Shown here in pieces: positions 25,288 to 33,465 of a stretch of 64,000 nucleotides of DNA. This DNA comes from Streptomyces sp. NBC_00536 (GTDB taxonomy: Bacteria > Actinomycetota > Actinomycetes > Streptomycetales > Streptomycetaceae): positions 1,922,001 through 1,986,000 of the forward strand of contig NZ_CP107819.1 of assembly GCF_036346295.1 (NCBI RefSeq). Reading direction: 5' to 3'. Position 1 is the first letter of the stretch. Each line of letters starts with the position of its first letter. Position numbers and translations under genes: made by a program. The notes beneath the pieces are model-generated. The model had not been told where the DNA came from and ran no database searches. It saw nothing but the letters and a program-made list of their open reading frames with translations.

Positions 25288-28200
25288 GTGAGCGGGTTAG
25301 AGGCGGTTCTGTTCAAAGTCGCGGGCACGGCGGTCGGAGCGCTCGTGAAATCGCTCCTGGCGCAGGCGCCGGGGGCGGGCACCACCGGCGGTCCGGCCCG
25401 CCCGGCGCCGCGCTGGCGCCGCCCGGAGGAACTGGGCGAGGCGGAACTGGCCCACCTCACCACCACCCTCGCCGAGCGCCTGCACACCCCCGGCGCCCGG
25501 CTCCCCGCGCACGAGCGGCTGGCCGCGCTGGACGCCGTACGCGACGCCTTCGGCGGACTCGGCCCGCTGGACCCGGACGCCCTCTTCGCCCTCGACCTCG
25601 ACCCGGTCCGGCTCGCCGCCGCCCTGCCCGGACCGCCGCCGTACCTCGGCGACGCCGCGCGGGCGCTCTACGGGGAGCTGCTCGACCTCTGCTGCCGCCA
25701 CGCGGTCGAGTACATGACCACCCTGCCCTCCTTCGCCGCCCGCGCCGACCTGGAGCTGATCCGGCGCGCGGGCGGCCTCGGGCGCGCCCTGGAATCCGTA
25801 CGGGACCGGCTCGGGCCCGCGCCCGGATCAGTGACGGCCGACTTCGAGGAGCGGTACGCGGCCTACCTCGCGACGGCGCACGGCCGCCTGGAGCTGTACG
25901 GGCTGACCTTCAGCCAGGCCCGCCAGGAATGGCCGCTGGACCTGGCCTACATCAGCCTCTCGGTCAGCGGCGACCAGCCGTACGAGGAGCTGGGACGGCA
26001 GGCCGTGACCACCGTCGAGACGGCCCTGAGCACCAGCGGGCGGGTGCTGCTGCGCGGACCGGCGGGATCCGGCAAGAGCACCCTGGTGCAGTGGCTGGCG
26101 CTGAACGCGGCGCGCCGCAGCTTCGGCCCGGAACTGCGCGAACTCAACACCCACGTCCCCTTCGTGCTGCGGCTGCGCTCCTTCACCTCCCGGGACGCGC
26201 TCCCGATGCCGGAGGAGTTCCTGCGCGCCTGCGGGGTCCCCGTCCACGGGGAGGCGCCGCCCGGATGGGCCAGCTCGGTGCTGCGCGCCGGACGGGCCCT
26301 GGTCCTGATCGACGGGGTCGACGAGGTCCCGCAGCGGCTGCGCAACCGCACCGAGGCCTGGATCTGGTCGTTGATCGACGCCTACCCCGAGTCCCGCTTC
26401 ATCGTCACCACCCGCCCCTCCGCCGTCCGCGACGACTGGCTCTCGGGCCACGCCTTCACCCCGATGACCCTGCTGCCCATGGAACGCGCCGACATCCAGG
26501 CGTTCCTGACGCACTGGCACGACGCGGCGCGCGCCGAATGCGCCTCCGTCGAGGGCCGGGCCGAACTGGACCGCTACGAGGCATCCCTCGGCCAGGCCGT
26601 GCGCCTGCGCCGGGACCTCGGCCGGCTCGCCACCAACCCGCTGATGTGCGCACTGCTGTGCGCGCTCAACCGGGACCGGCACATGCACCTGCCGCGCGCC
26701 CGCAAGGAGTTGTACGACGCCGCGCTCGACATGCTGCTCGTCCGGCGGGACAGCGAGCGGGAGATCATCGGCGTCGAGGGGGTCTACCTCACCCGGGACG
26801 AACAGACCCTGCTGCTCCAGCGGCTCGCCTACTGGCTGATCCGCAACGGCCAGGTCGAGGCGGACTGCGACGAGGCCGTGGAGATGGTCGACGAGTGGCT
26901 GGACGCCATGCCGCAGGCCCGCGCCCAGGGCAGCGCCCGGCAGGTCTTCCGGCACCTGCTGATCCGCAGCGGGCTGCTGCGCGAACCGGTCCCGGGCTCG
27001 GTGCACTTCGTCCACCGCACCTTCCGCGACTACCTGGGCGCCAAGGCGGCCGTCGAGGCCCGGGACTTCGGCGTCCTGGTCCGCAACGCGCACGAGGACG
27101 ACTGGTACGACGTCATCCGGATGGCGGTCGGCCACGCCCGGCCCGACGAACGGGCCCGGATCCTCCTGCAGTTGCTGCGCCGGGCCGACCGGGTCAAACG
27201 GGACCGCAGCAGACTCGTGCTGCTCGCCGCGGCCTGCCTGGAGCACGCCCCGGAGCTGGATCCGGAGGTGTGGCGGGAGGTGGAGACCCGCACCGCCCAC
27301 CTGCTGCCGCCCCATTCGGTGCGCCAGGCCGAGGAGCTGGCCAAGGCCGGTGAGCTGGTCCTGGAGCTGCTGCCGGAGCCCGCCGACCTCACCGAGGACG
27401 AGGCGGCCGCGACGATCCGCACCGCCGCGCTGGTCGGCGGGGACCGGGCGCTCCAGGTGATCGCCGGGTTCCGGCGGGACGACCGCTTCGAGGTGAGCCA
27501 CGAGATCTGCGGATCGTGGAGCCTGTTCCCCACCGACGACTTCGCGGACGCGGTGCTCGCCGACGCCCCCGTCCGCACGGCGCACCTGCACATCAGCACC
27601 CCCGGTCAGCTGGCCGCCTTCGACCGGCTCCCGCACATCCGGCGCGTGCACCTCACCTGGGACCAGGGGGTGCCCCCGGCGCTCACCCGGCGCCGGGACC
27701 TGGAATGGCTGGTCCTCCAGCGCAACCCCGGGCTGACCGGCCTGGCGGAGCTGACGGACCTCCCGGCCCTGCGCCACCTGGGGGTCTACGACTGCCCGAA
27801 CCTCACCGACATCGAGGCGGTCGCCGAACTCCCGGCGGACAGCCTCGCCTTCGGGTACCTGCGCGACGGCCTCCCGCTCGCCCCACTGGCCGGGGTCCCC
27901 GGGCTGCGCTCGCTGGTGATCGGGTACGAGCCCCAGGAGCGGCGGATCGGGGACGTCCCGGCCGCCGGAACCCTGACCTCGCTGTCCCTGTGGCAGGGGG
28001 CGCGCGGGCTGACCCTCGACGGGATCGACCGCTGGCCGGGGGTGGAGAGCCTGACCATCGCCGGGCCCTGGCAGTACCGGCAGCTGGTCGACCGCCAGCC
28101 GCTCGGGGGCCTGCGGAGCCTGCAGATCCGGCACACCGGGCCGGTGTCGGTCGGCGCCCTCGTGCCCTACCGGTGGCTGACCGAACTGCACCTGTCCCGG

Positions 28201-28398
28201 TGCGGGATCGAGGGGACGCTGGAGGCCGTGGCCGAATTCCCGGCGCTGCGGCGGCTGGTGCTGACCGAGTGCTCCGGCGTGGTCGACCTCGCCCCGCTCG
28301 CCGCCCTGGACGGGCTGACCGTCGAGGTGGACCGGCGGACCAGCTTCACCGGGGCGGACCGGGTCCCGCCCGAGCGGCTCAAGTACATCGGCACCTGA
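25288..28398 (+). CDS. NACHT-domain NTPase with C-terminal leucine-rich repeats (NLR-like)
   Basis: A 1036-residue STAND NTPase. GTG at 25288 follows GGGGAGG. The N-terminal about 1-130 is a helical region starting MSGLEAVLFKVAGTAVGALV, of the kind described as NACHT N-terminal helical domains, then a linker to about 235. The NACHT domain has Walker A GPAGSGKS at 257-264, Walker B VLIDGVDE at 339-346 and the sensor FIVTTRPSAV, followed by winged-helix-type segments to about 590 (LATNPLMCALLCALNRD; VHFVHRTFRDYLGAKAA). The last third (about 760-1030) is a leucine-rich repeat array, for example LRHLGVYDCPNLTDIEAV, LTELHLSRCGIEGTLEAV and LRRLVLTECSGVVDLAPL. Bacterial NACHT proteins of this build include phage-defence sensors; others in Streptomyces may act in regulation. 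No obvious toxin effector domain, transmembrane helix or partner gene is seen. Confidence 0.9.
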   Translation: MSGLEAVLFKVAGTAVGALVKSLLAQAPGAGTTGGPARPAPRWRRPEELGEAELAHLTTTLAERLHTPGARLPAHERLAALDAVRDAFGGLGPLDPDALFALDLDPVRLAAALPGPPPYLGDAARALYGELLDLCCRHAVEYMTTLPSFAARADLELIRRAGGLGRALESVRDRLGPAPGSVTADFEERYAAYLATAHGRLELYGLTFSQARQEWPLDLAYISLSVSGDQPYEELGRQAVTTVETALSTSGRVLLRGPAGSGKSTLVQWLALNAARRSFGPELRELNTHVPFVLRLRSFTSRDALPMPEEFLRACGVPVHGEAPPGWASSVLRAGRALVLIDGVDEVPQRLRNRTEAWIWSLIDAYPESRFIVTTRPSAVRDDWLSGHAFTPMTLLPMERADIQAFLTHWHDAARAECASVEGRAELDRYEASLGQAVRLRRDLGRLATNPLMCALLCALNRDRHMHLPRARKELYDAALDMLLVRRDSEREIIGVEGVYLTRDEQTLLLQRLAYWLIRNGQVEADCDEAVEMVDEWLDAMPQARAQGSARQVFRHLLIRSGLLREPVPGSVHFVHRTFRDYLGAKAAVEARDFGVLVRNAHEDDWYDVIRMAVGHARPDERARILLQLLRRADRVKRDRSRLVLLAAACLEHAPELDPEVWREVETRTAHLLPPHSVRQAEELAKAGELVLELLPEPADLTEDEAAATIRTAALVGGDRALQVIAGFRRDDRFEVSHEICGSWSLFPTDDFADAVLADAPVRTAHLHISTPGQLAAFDRLPHIRRVHLTWDQGVPPALTRRRDLEWLVLQRNPGLTGLAELTDLPALRHLGVYDCPNLTDIEAVAELPADSLAFGYLRDGLPLAPLAGVPGLRSLVIGYEPQERRIGDVPAAGTLTSLSLWQGARGLTLDGIDRWPGVESLTIAGPWQYRQLVDRQPLGGLRSLQIRHTGPVSVGALVPYRWLTELHLSRCGIEGTLEAVAEFPALRRLVLTECSGVVDLAPLAALDGLTVEVDRRTSFTGADRVPPERLKYIGT

Positions 28399-28420
28399 GC
28401 CGCCGACTGCGGGCTACGGG

Positions 28421-29668
28421 CTACCAGACGCGCACCGACGCGCCGCGCGCGAAGGCCGGGCTGGTGGCCTGCGGCGGGATCTCCGTGAGGGGCTCGGCGA
28501 TCTCCGAGACGAGCGGGCCGTGCTCGGCGGCCAGCTTGTCCAGGAGGGTCAGGTCGAAGCCGTACACCCGGGCCGCGTTGCCCCCGGCCATGGCCGCCAC
28601 CTCGGCCCGCGGGAGGCCCGCGTAGGCGATGCGCAGGCCCTCGCGGGAGAAGGGGGTGGTGCCCTCGTCGTGGGGGTAGTCGCTGCCCCACATGATCTTG
28701 TCGAGGCCGATCCGGTGCCGTAGCGGGACCTCGTGGGGGCGCATGAAGCTCGCGCCCACGAAGCAGTTGTCCCGCCAGACCTCGCTGGGGCCCTTGCCCA
28801 TGGATTCCGCCAGGCCCGCGCCGAACTTGGACTCGGCGGTGGCGGCCCTGGTCGCCGCGTTCACCAGCCGGCCGTGGTAATAGTCCAGCATGTCCAGGAC
28901 GCCCGGGATCCAGCCGGAACCCTGCTCCGTCAGGACCAGCTTGAGGCCCGGGTGGCGGCGGAAGGCCCCGCCGAACACGAGGTGCCACAGGGCGCGGTGG
29001 GAGAACCAGGTGGTCTCCACCATGAAGACGGCGCGGGCCGCCGGTTCGTCCCCCAGCGGCGGCGAGGCCGAGCCGCCGTGGTGGTTGACCGGGACGTCCA
29101 GCTCGTCGCAGACCGCCCAGATCGGGTCGTACGCCGCCGAGTACAGCTCGGGGACCGGCGAGCCCGGCGGGACGCCCGGCAGCAGGATCCCGCCGGTCAG
29201 GCCCGCCGCCTTGGTGCGCCGGATCTCCGCCACCGCCGCGTCGACGTCGTTGAGGAGGATCTGGACCACCCCGGCCCGCCGCCCCGGCGCGTCCGCGCAG
29301 AAGTCGGCCAGCCAGCGGTTGTGCGCCTGGAGCCCGGCCCAGCGCAGCGCGTATTCGGCGGCGGTGGGCGGCTGGGCCATCAGGGAGGCCTTGGGGAAGA
29401 AGGGCGGGATCGTGTTGGGGAAGAGCACTTCCGCCACGATCCCGTCCGCCTCCAGCTCGGCCAGCCGGCGCCCCGAGTTCCAGTTGCGGTCGGCGGTGTC
29501 GGCGAGGAGGTCCTCGTACGGGTTGACGTAGCCGGCGGCCCATGCGTCGAACTCGTCGTGGTACCGCTTCTCCAGGTACGGCTTGTAGTCCAGCAGGTCG
29601 GCGCCCGCGTGGCAGTCCGCCGAGATGACCGTGTAGCGGTCCTCCCCGCCGCCCTCCCCGCCGCTCAT
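28421..29668 (-). CDS. Amidohydrolase family protein (ACMSD-like fold), copy 1
   Basis: A 415-residue TIM-barrel amidohydrolase. Family motifs: VISADCHAGADLLDYKPYLE at the start (the HxH site is degenerate, DCHAG), VNHHGGSASPP for the middle His, and the C-terminal MWGSDYPHDEGT with the metal Asp. The set resembles amidohydrolase_2 proteins of the decarboxylase/hydrolase type found in ring-cleavage and dehydrogenated-ketone catabolism of actinobacteria. The reaction is not predictable. The ATG at 29666-29668 overlaps the stop of the paralogous gene upstream (ATGA). Last gene of a four-gene operon; it converges on the NACHT gene with 22 bp between stops. Confidence 0.87.
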   Translation of the reverse strand: MSGGEGGGEDRYTVISADCHAGADLLDYKPYLEKRYHDEFDAWAAGYVNPYEDLLADTADRNWNSGRRLAELEADGIVAEVLFPNTIPPFFPKASLMAQPPTAAEYALRWAGLQAHNRWLADFCADAPGRRAGVVQILLNDVDAAVAEIRRTKAAGLTGGILLPGVPPGSPVPELYSAAYDPIWAVCDELDVPVNHHGGSASPPLGDEPAARAVFMVETTWFSHRALWHLVFGGAFRRHPGLKLVLTEQGSGWIPGVLDMLDYYHGRLVNAATRAATAESKFGAGLAESMGKGPSEVWRDNCFVGASFMRPHEVPLRHRIGLDKIMWGSDYPHDEGTTPFSREGLRIAYAGLPRAEVAAMAGGNAARVYGFDLTLLDKLAAEHGPLVSEIAEPLTEIPPQATSPAFARGASVRVW

Positions 29669-30960
29669 CCGTTCACCCCCAGCACCGGGAACTCGTTGTC
29701 GGTCAGCCAGTGCCGGCCGACCTCGCGGGAGCGGGACCAGGAGGCCTCCACGGCCGCCTGGTCGGCGCTCTGGCCCAGCTCGGCCGGGGTCGGGCCGATC
29801 CGGCGGGCCAGCGGGGCGAGGGCCTCGGTGTCGAAGCCGAAGACCTCGGCGGCGGCCAGGCCCAGCATCCGGCGGCTCTCGCCGACCGGGATGTCGTGGA
29901 AGGTCTTCTTCAGCCAGCTCCGGGTGTTCGGCCAGGTGCCCTCGGGGTGCGGGAAGTCCGAGCCCCACAGGATGTTGTCCACGCCGATCTCATAGCGCTG
30001 CGCCAGCTCGCGGCGCTTGGTGTTGGTCGCGCAGACGAAGACCTGCCGGTCCAGGTACTCGCTGGGCGGGCGCTTCAGCTCCGCGAAGGGCGAGAGCTTC
30101 TTGCCGCCGTGCGCGCCGAGGTAGAGCCGGTCCATGAACCACAGCTGGTTGGGCAGCCACCAGCAGCCGGACTCGGCGACCCCGAACTTCAGGCCCGGGT
30201 GGCGTTCGAAGACGCCCGACCACAGGAGGAACCACAGGGGGCGGGCGGGCCACCAGGTGACCTCGGAGACGTAGATCCCGAGGTGGTCGCCGTACTCGTG
30301 GCGCGGCGCGGCCCCCGAGTGGGTCACGACCGGCATCCCGGTCTCGGCGGCCGCCGCCCACACGGGGTCGTAACGGCGGTCGTGGTAGGGCGCCTTGTCC
30401 ACCCACATGGACGGGATCATGAGCGCGCCGAGCCCGGACTCCTTGGCCCGGTGGATCTCGGCCACGACCCGGTCCGGCTCGCCCGTGATGGGGAGCAGGG
30501 CGACCCCGCAGTGCCGTTCGGGGTTCTGGGACACGAACTCGGCCAGCCAGCGGTTGTGCGCCTGCGCGCCCGCCATGCCCAGCTCGGGGTCCTGGTCGCC
30601 GGAGAGGCCGAGGCCCACGCCGAAGGGTGCGGCGGTCTGGCTGTCGACCGCGTCGGCGTCGGGGAAGACGACCTCGGCGGCCACCCCGTCGCCGTCGAGT
30701 TCCTTGAGGCGCTGACCGGCGTCCCAGCCGCCCTTGAGGCCCTCCTCGTGGTCGTGGAACCACTTCTCGGCGAAGGCCTCGTTGCGCACGCCCAGCCGGG
30801 TGGCCTCCTCGCGGCGGGCGTCGCGCTGGCCGAGGAACTCGTCGAACTGGGGGTGGAAGCGGGAGTCGAGATAGGGGCGGTACCGCTCGGTGGGCAGGCC
30901 CGCGTGGCAGTCGGAGGAGATGATCAGGTACGGGTCTTCGTGCGCTTCGTACGCGTTCAC
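29665..30960 (-). CDS. Amidohydrolase family protein (ACMSD-like fold), copy 2
   Basis: A 431-residue paralogue of the downstream gene: LIISSDCHAGLPTERYRPYL matches VISADCHAGADLLDYKPYLE of copy 1, and ILWGSDFPHPEGTWPNTRSW matches the other C-terminal metal motif. A middle His is in VVTHSGAAPRHEYGD. GTG at 30958-30960 with GAGGAG at 7 nt, 11 nt after the SDR stop. Two diverged copies in one operon suggest either two consecutive hydrolytic or decarboxylating steps or an obligate heteromer. The visible divergence (different insert after the first motif) argues against recent duplication. Confidence 0.87.
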   Translation of the reverse strand: MNAYEAHEDPYLIISSDCHAGLPTERYRPYLDSRFHPQFDEFLGQRDARREEATRLGVRNEAFAEKWFHDHEEGLKGGWDAGQRLKELDGDGVAAEVVFPDADAVDSQTAAPFGVGLGLSGDQDPELGMAGAQAHNRWLAEFVSQNPERHCGVALLPITGEPDRVVAEIHRAKESGLGALMIPSMWVDKAPYHDRRYDPVWAAAAETGMPVVTHSGAAPRHEYGDHLGIYVSEVTWWPARPLWFLLWSGVFERHPGLKFGVAESGCWWLPNQLWFMDRLYLGAHGGKKLSPFAELKRPPSEYLDRQVFVCATNTKRRELAQRYEIGVDNILWGSDFPHPEGTWPNTRSWLKKTFHDIPVGESRRMLGLAAAEVFGFDTEALAPLARRIGPTPAELGQSADQAAVEASWSRSREVGRHWLTDNEFPVLGVNG

Positions 30961-30971
30961 TGCACGACTCC

Positions 30972-31856
30972 TCAGTCGAGGATGAAGCTCTCCAGGTAGG
31001 CGGGGTTGGCGCGGTCGAGCATCGACTGCGACCGGGCGCGGATCTGCCGGTCGCTGTGCTCGCTCGCCGGGAGCATCCAGAAGCGGTCGGCGCGGATGCC
31101 GTCGACCACGTGCTCGGCGACCTCCTCGACCGGCGTGAAGTCCACCTCGTGCCCGGCCCGCCTCATGGCCTCCTCGTACTGGTCGAGGGTGCGGTACGGC
31201 GCCTTGCGCGGGCGTTCCTTGGCGTACCGGACGGGCCGGTTGCGGTGGGACTCCCACAGTCCGGTGCGCAGCATGTGCGGTCCGGGGAAGAGGACGGAGG
31301 CGCCGACCGTCGCGCCCTCCGCCTTGAGGTGGGCGTACAGCGACTCGGTCATGGTGACCACGGCCGCTTTGGTGACGGCGTAGACGGAGGCGGTGGGCAG
31401 CGGGGCGATCCCGCCGTCGCCGGAGGAGGTGTTGACGACGTGGCCCGCGGCGCCGCCCGCGATCATGCGGGGGACGAAGGCCTGGATGCCGTGGAAGACG
31501 CCCCAGACGTTGACGGAGAAGGCCCACTTCCAGTCGTTGGGCTCGTGCTCCCACATGCGGCCCTCGGCGCCGGAGCCGACGCCCGCGTTGTTGCAGAGCA
31601 CGTGGACCGCGCCGAAGGTGTCGTAGGCGGCGTCGGCGAGGGAGAGCACCGAGTCGCGGTCGCTGACGTCGACGATCCGGGCGAGCACCTCGGCCCCGTC
31701 GGCGGCGAGTTCGTCGGCGGCCTTGCGCAGGGCGCCCTCCTCGACGTCGGCGAGGACCACCTTCAGTCCTTCCGCGGCGAAACGGCGGGCCATGGCGAGC
31801 CCGATGCCGCCGGCCGCGCCGGTGACGACCGCCACCTGTCCTGTTTCGAGCCGCAT
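30972..31856 (-). CDS. SDR family oxidoreductase
   Basis: A 294-residue classical short-chain dehydrogenase. Cofactor motif TGAAGGIG (12-19), acidic NAD-selecting residue in VVLADVEEGAL, NNAGVGSGAEG, catalytic NTSSGDGGIAPLPTASVYAV with Tyr-x3-Lys (YAVTK). The C-terminal extension (about 225-294) is longer than in FabG-type proteins, containing RPVRYAKERPRKAP and ending AYLESFILD. ATG at 31854-31856, separated by one base from the stop of the upstream decarboxylase-like gene, so tightly operonic. Likely oxidises a hydroxyl or reduces a ketone in the pathway. Confidence 0.88.
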   Translation of the reverse strand: MRLETGQVAVVTGAAGGIGLAMARRFAAEGLKVVLADVEEGALRKAADELAADGAEVLARIVDVSDRDSVLSLADAAYDTFGAVHVLCNNAGVGSGAEGRMWEHEPNDWKWAFSVNVWGVFHGIQAFVPRMIAGGAAGHVVNTSSGDGGIAPLPTASVYAVTKAAVVTMTESLYAHLKAEGATVGASVLFPGPHMLRTGLWESHRNRPVRYAKERPRKAPYRTLDQYEEAMRRAGHEVDFTPVEEVAEHVVDGIRADRFWMLPASEHSDRQIRARSQSMLDRANPAYLESFILD

Positions 31857-31857
31857 C

Positions 31858-32691
31858 TCAGACGCTCCCCGCCGACGATCCCGCTGACGGTCCCGCCGTC
31901 GATCCCTCGGGGGGCGCGTCGAGGATCTGCATCGGGTCGTCGTAGCGCTGGTGGATGTACGGGAGGAGGGCCCGGGCGCTGACCCGCTCGACCACCTTGC
32001 CCTTCTGGTCGGTGGTCTTCTCCCCGATGGTGATCTCCACGATCCGGCGCACCGGCAGGTCGGCGACCGGGTCGAACATCGACTCCCGCAGGACGATGTC
32101 ACCGGTGACGTGCTCCAGCTTGCGGACCTTCTCGTTGCGCGTGCAGTGCACGAGGACGGGGTCGGCGTCGAAGCCCTCACCGTCCACGGCGGGCAGGAAC
32201 TTGAAGTAGAAGTCGGTCTTCGTGGTGGGTTCGGGCACCGGAAGCTCGCGGTCCACCGCCCCGCGCACCTCGACGAAGGCGATCCCGTGCCGGGCGAGGG
32301 AGGCCCGTACGACGAGCCCGTCGCGTTCGACGGCGACCTCGCCCAGCTTCTTCGGCTCGCCGAAGACCTCGCGGCCGCCGATGAGGGCGCGCTCGTGGGT
32401 CATCGGCATGACCAGCGGGTACCAGCCCTCGACCGCGCCGTGCCGGGCCGCGACGGCCACGGAGCCCGCGCCGAGCGGATAGCCGGGCAGGTCGACCTTG
32501 CTGATGTTGGCCCGTACGAGCGGCCGTTCGGCGGGCTTGAGCGGCGGCGGGAGCACGGCGGCCACCACGTCGGGATCGCTCTCCCAGACGGCCACCACAC
32601 CGGTGGACCAGATGTCGGGGAGCTTGGAACTCTTCTCGCGCGAGGCCGAGATCTCGGCTTCGGTCCGCGCGCCGTACCGTACGCGTGCCAT
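31858..32691 (-). CDS. Acetoacetate decarboxylase family protein
   Basis: A 277-residue member of the ADC superfamily. Recognisable parts are VLPPPLKPAERPLVRANISK, the ADC-type PLVMPMTHERALIGGREVFG and EPKKLGEV (Lys-Lys region corresponding to the Schiff-base lysine motif), and a Ser/Gly/Ala tail (GPSAGSSAGSV). Distant ADC relatives act as aldolase-dehydratases or hydrolases as well as decarboxylases, so the reaction is open. ATG at 32689-32691. First gene of the four-gene operon; a TetR-type operator lies 31 bp upstream. Confidence 0.83.
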   Translation of the reverse strand: MARVRYGARTEAEISASREKSSKLPDIWSTGVVAVWESDPDVVAAVLPPPLKPAERPLVRANISKVDLPGYPLGAGSVAVAARHGAVEGWYPLVMPMTHERALIGGREVFGEPKKLGEVAVERDGLVVRASLARHGIAFVEVRGAVDRELPVPEPTTKTDFYFKFLPAVDGEGFDADPVLVHCTRNEKVRKLEHVTGDIVLRESMFDPVADLPVRRIVEITIGEKTTDQKGKVVERVSARALLPYIHQRYDDPMQILDAPPEGSTAGPSAGSSAGSV

Positions 32692-32721
32692 GGGAAGCAC
32701 CACCCTTCGGTCGGTCGGTTC

Positions 32722-32736
32722 TGTAACACAGTTACA
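32722..32736. promoter_or_regulatory. TetR operator candidate TGTAAC-ACA-GTTACA
   Basis: A perfect 6-bp inverted repeat with 3-bp spacer, AT-rich within GC-rich flanks, between the decarboxylase-like operon and the divergent TetR gene. The position, 31 bp from the operon start and 80 bp from the TetR start, would block the operon promoter. Confidence 0.7.
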
Positions 32737-32815
32737 CCGCCGACGATGAAGGGTAAAGAGGGCTGCACGCACGAGAACTGACGGACCGACAGATCAACCG
32801 GAGGGAGTTGGGGCC

Positions 32816-33463
32816 GTGATGGCCAGGAGTTCGCTCACCCGCGAGGAGGTGCTGGAGGCCGCCGCGTCCCTGGTCAAACAGCACGGCCCCGCGGCCCTCA
32901 CCATGCGCAAACTGGCCGCCGAACTCGGCACCGCGGTGACCTCCATCTACTGGCACGTCGGCAACCGCGAATCGCTGCTCGACGCGCTCGTGGAGCGGAC
33001 CGTCCGGGACATGGGCGCGGTCCGCCCCACCGGCCGCACCCCGGCCGACCGGATCGTCTCGGTGGCCCGGATCCTGCGCCGCGAGCTGCGCGGGCGCCCG
33101 CACCTGATCGCGATGGTGCACGAACGCGGACTGACCGAGCGGATGTTCCTGCCCGCCCAGCAGGCGCTCGTGCACGAGGTGCACGCGGCGGGACTGCGCG
33201 GGGCGCGCGCGGCGGACGCCGTCCGCGTGGTCCAGTTCCAGATCGTCGGCTTCGTCCTGATCGAGCGCAACCGCGAACGCTCCCCCGCCCAGTCCCCCGC
33301 CGAGGGCGAGGTCTGGGACCCGGCCGCCGCCCCCGACGACCCGGCCCTGTCCCGCGCCCTGGCCCGCCCGGCGGACCCGGAACGGCTGTTCCTGCTGTCG
33401 GTGCGGACCCTGGTCTCCGGCCTTCTGGACCCGGCTGTCGGTCCGGGCCGATATCCTCTGTGA
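32816..33463 (+). CDS. TetR family transcriptional regulator
   Basis: A 215-residue regulator. GTG 32816 follows GGAGGGAG at 8 nt; ATG 32819 is the alternative. The DNA-binding domain is at about 8-55: LTREEVLEAAASLVKQHG, then LTMRKLAAELGTAVTSIYWH, a canonical TetR helix-turn-helix ending SIYWHV. The C-terminal ligand domain (about 60-215) is unremarkable, with QFQIVGFVLIERNRE and a Pro/Ala-rich segment. By position it controls the divergent four-gene operon through the site at 32722-32736, presumably released by a pathway metabolite or its CoA ester. Confidence 0.9.
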   Translation: MMARSSLTREEVLEAAASLVKQHGPAALTMRKLAAELGTAVTSIYWHVGNRESLLDALVERTVRDMGAVRPTGRTPADRIVSVARILRRELRGRPHLIAMVHERGLTERMFLPAQQALVHEVHAAGLRGARAADAVRVVQFQIVGFVLIERNRERSPAQSPAEGEVWDPAAAPDDPALSRALARPADPERLFLLSVRTLVSGLLDPAVGPGRYPL

Positions 33464-33465
33464 CC

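Noticed and set aside
25288..33463. Phage-defence island around the NACHT gene
   Set aside because: Neighbours are lipid and catabolic enzymes with ordinary composition; no restriction, toxin-antitoxin, integrase or retron genes are present.
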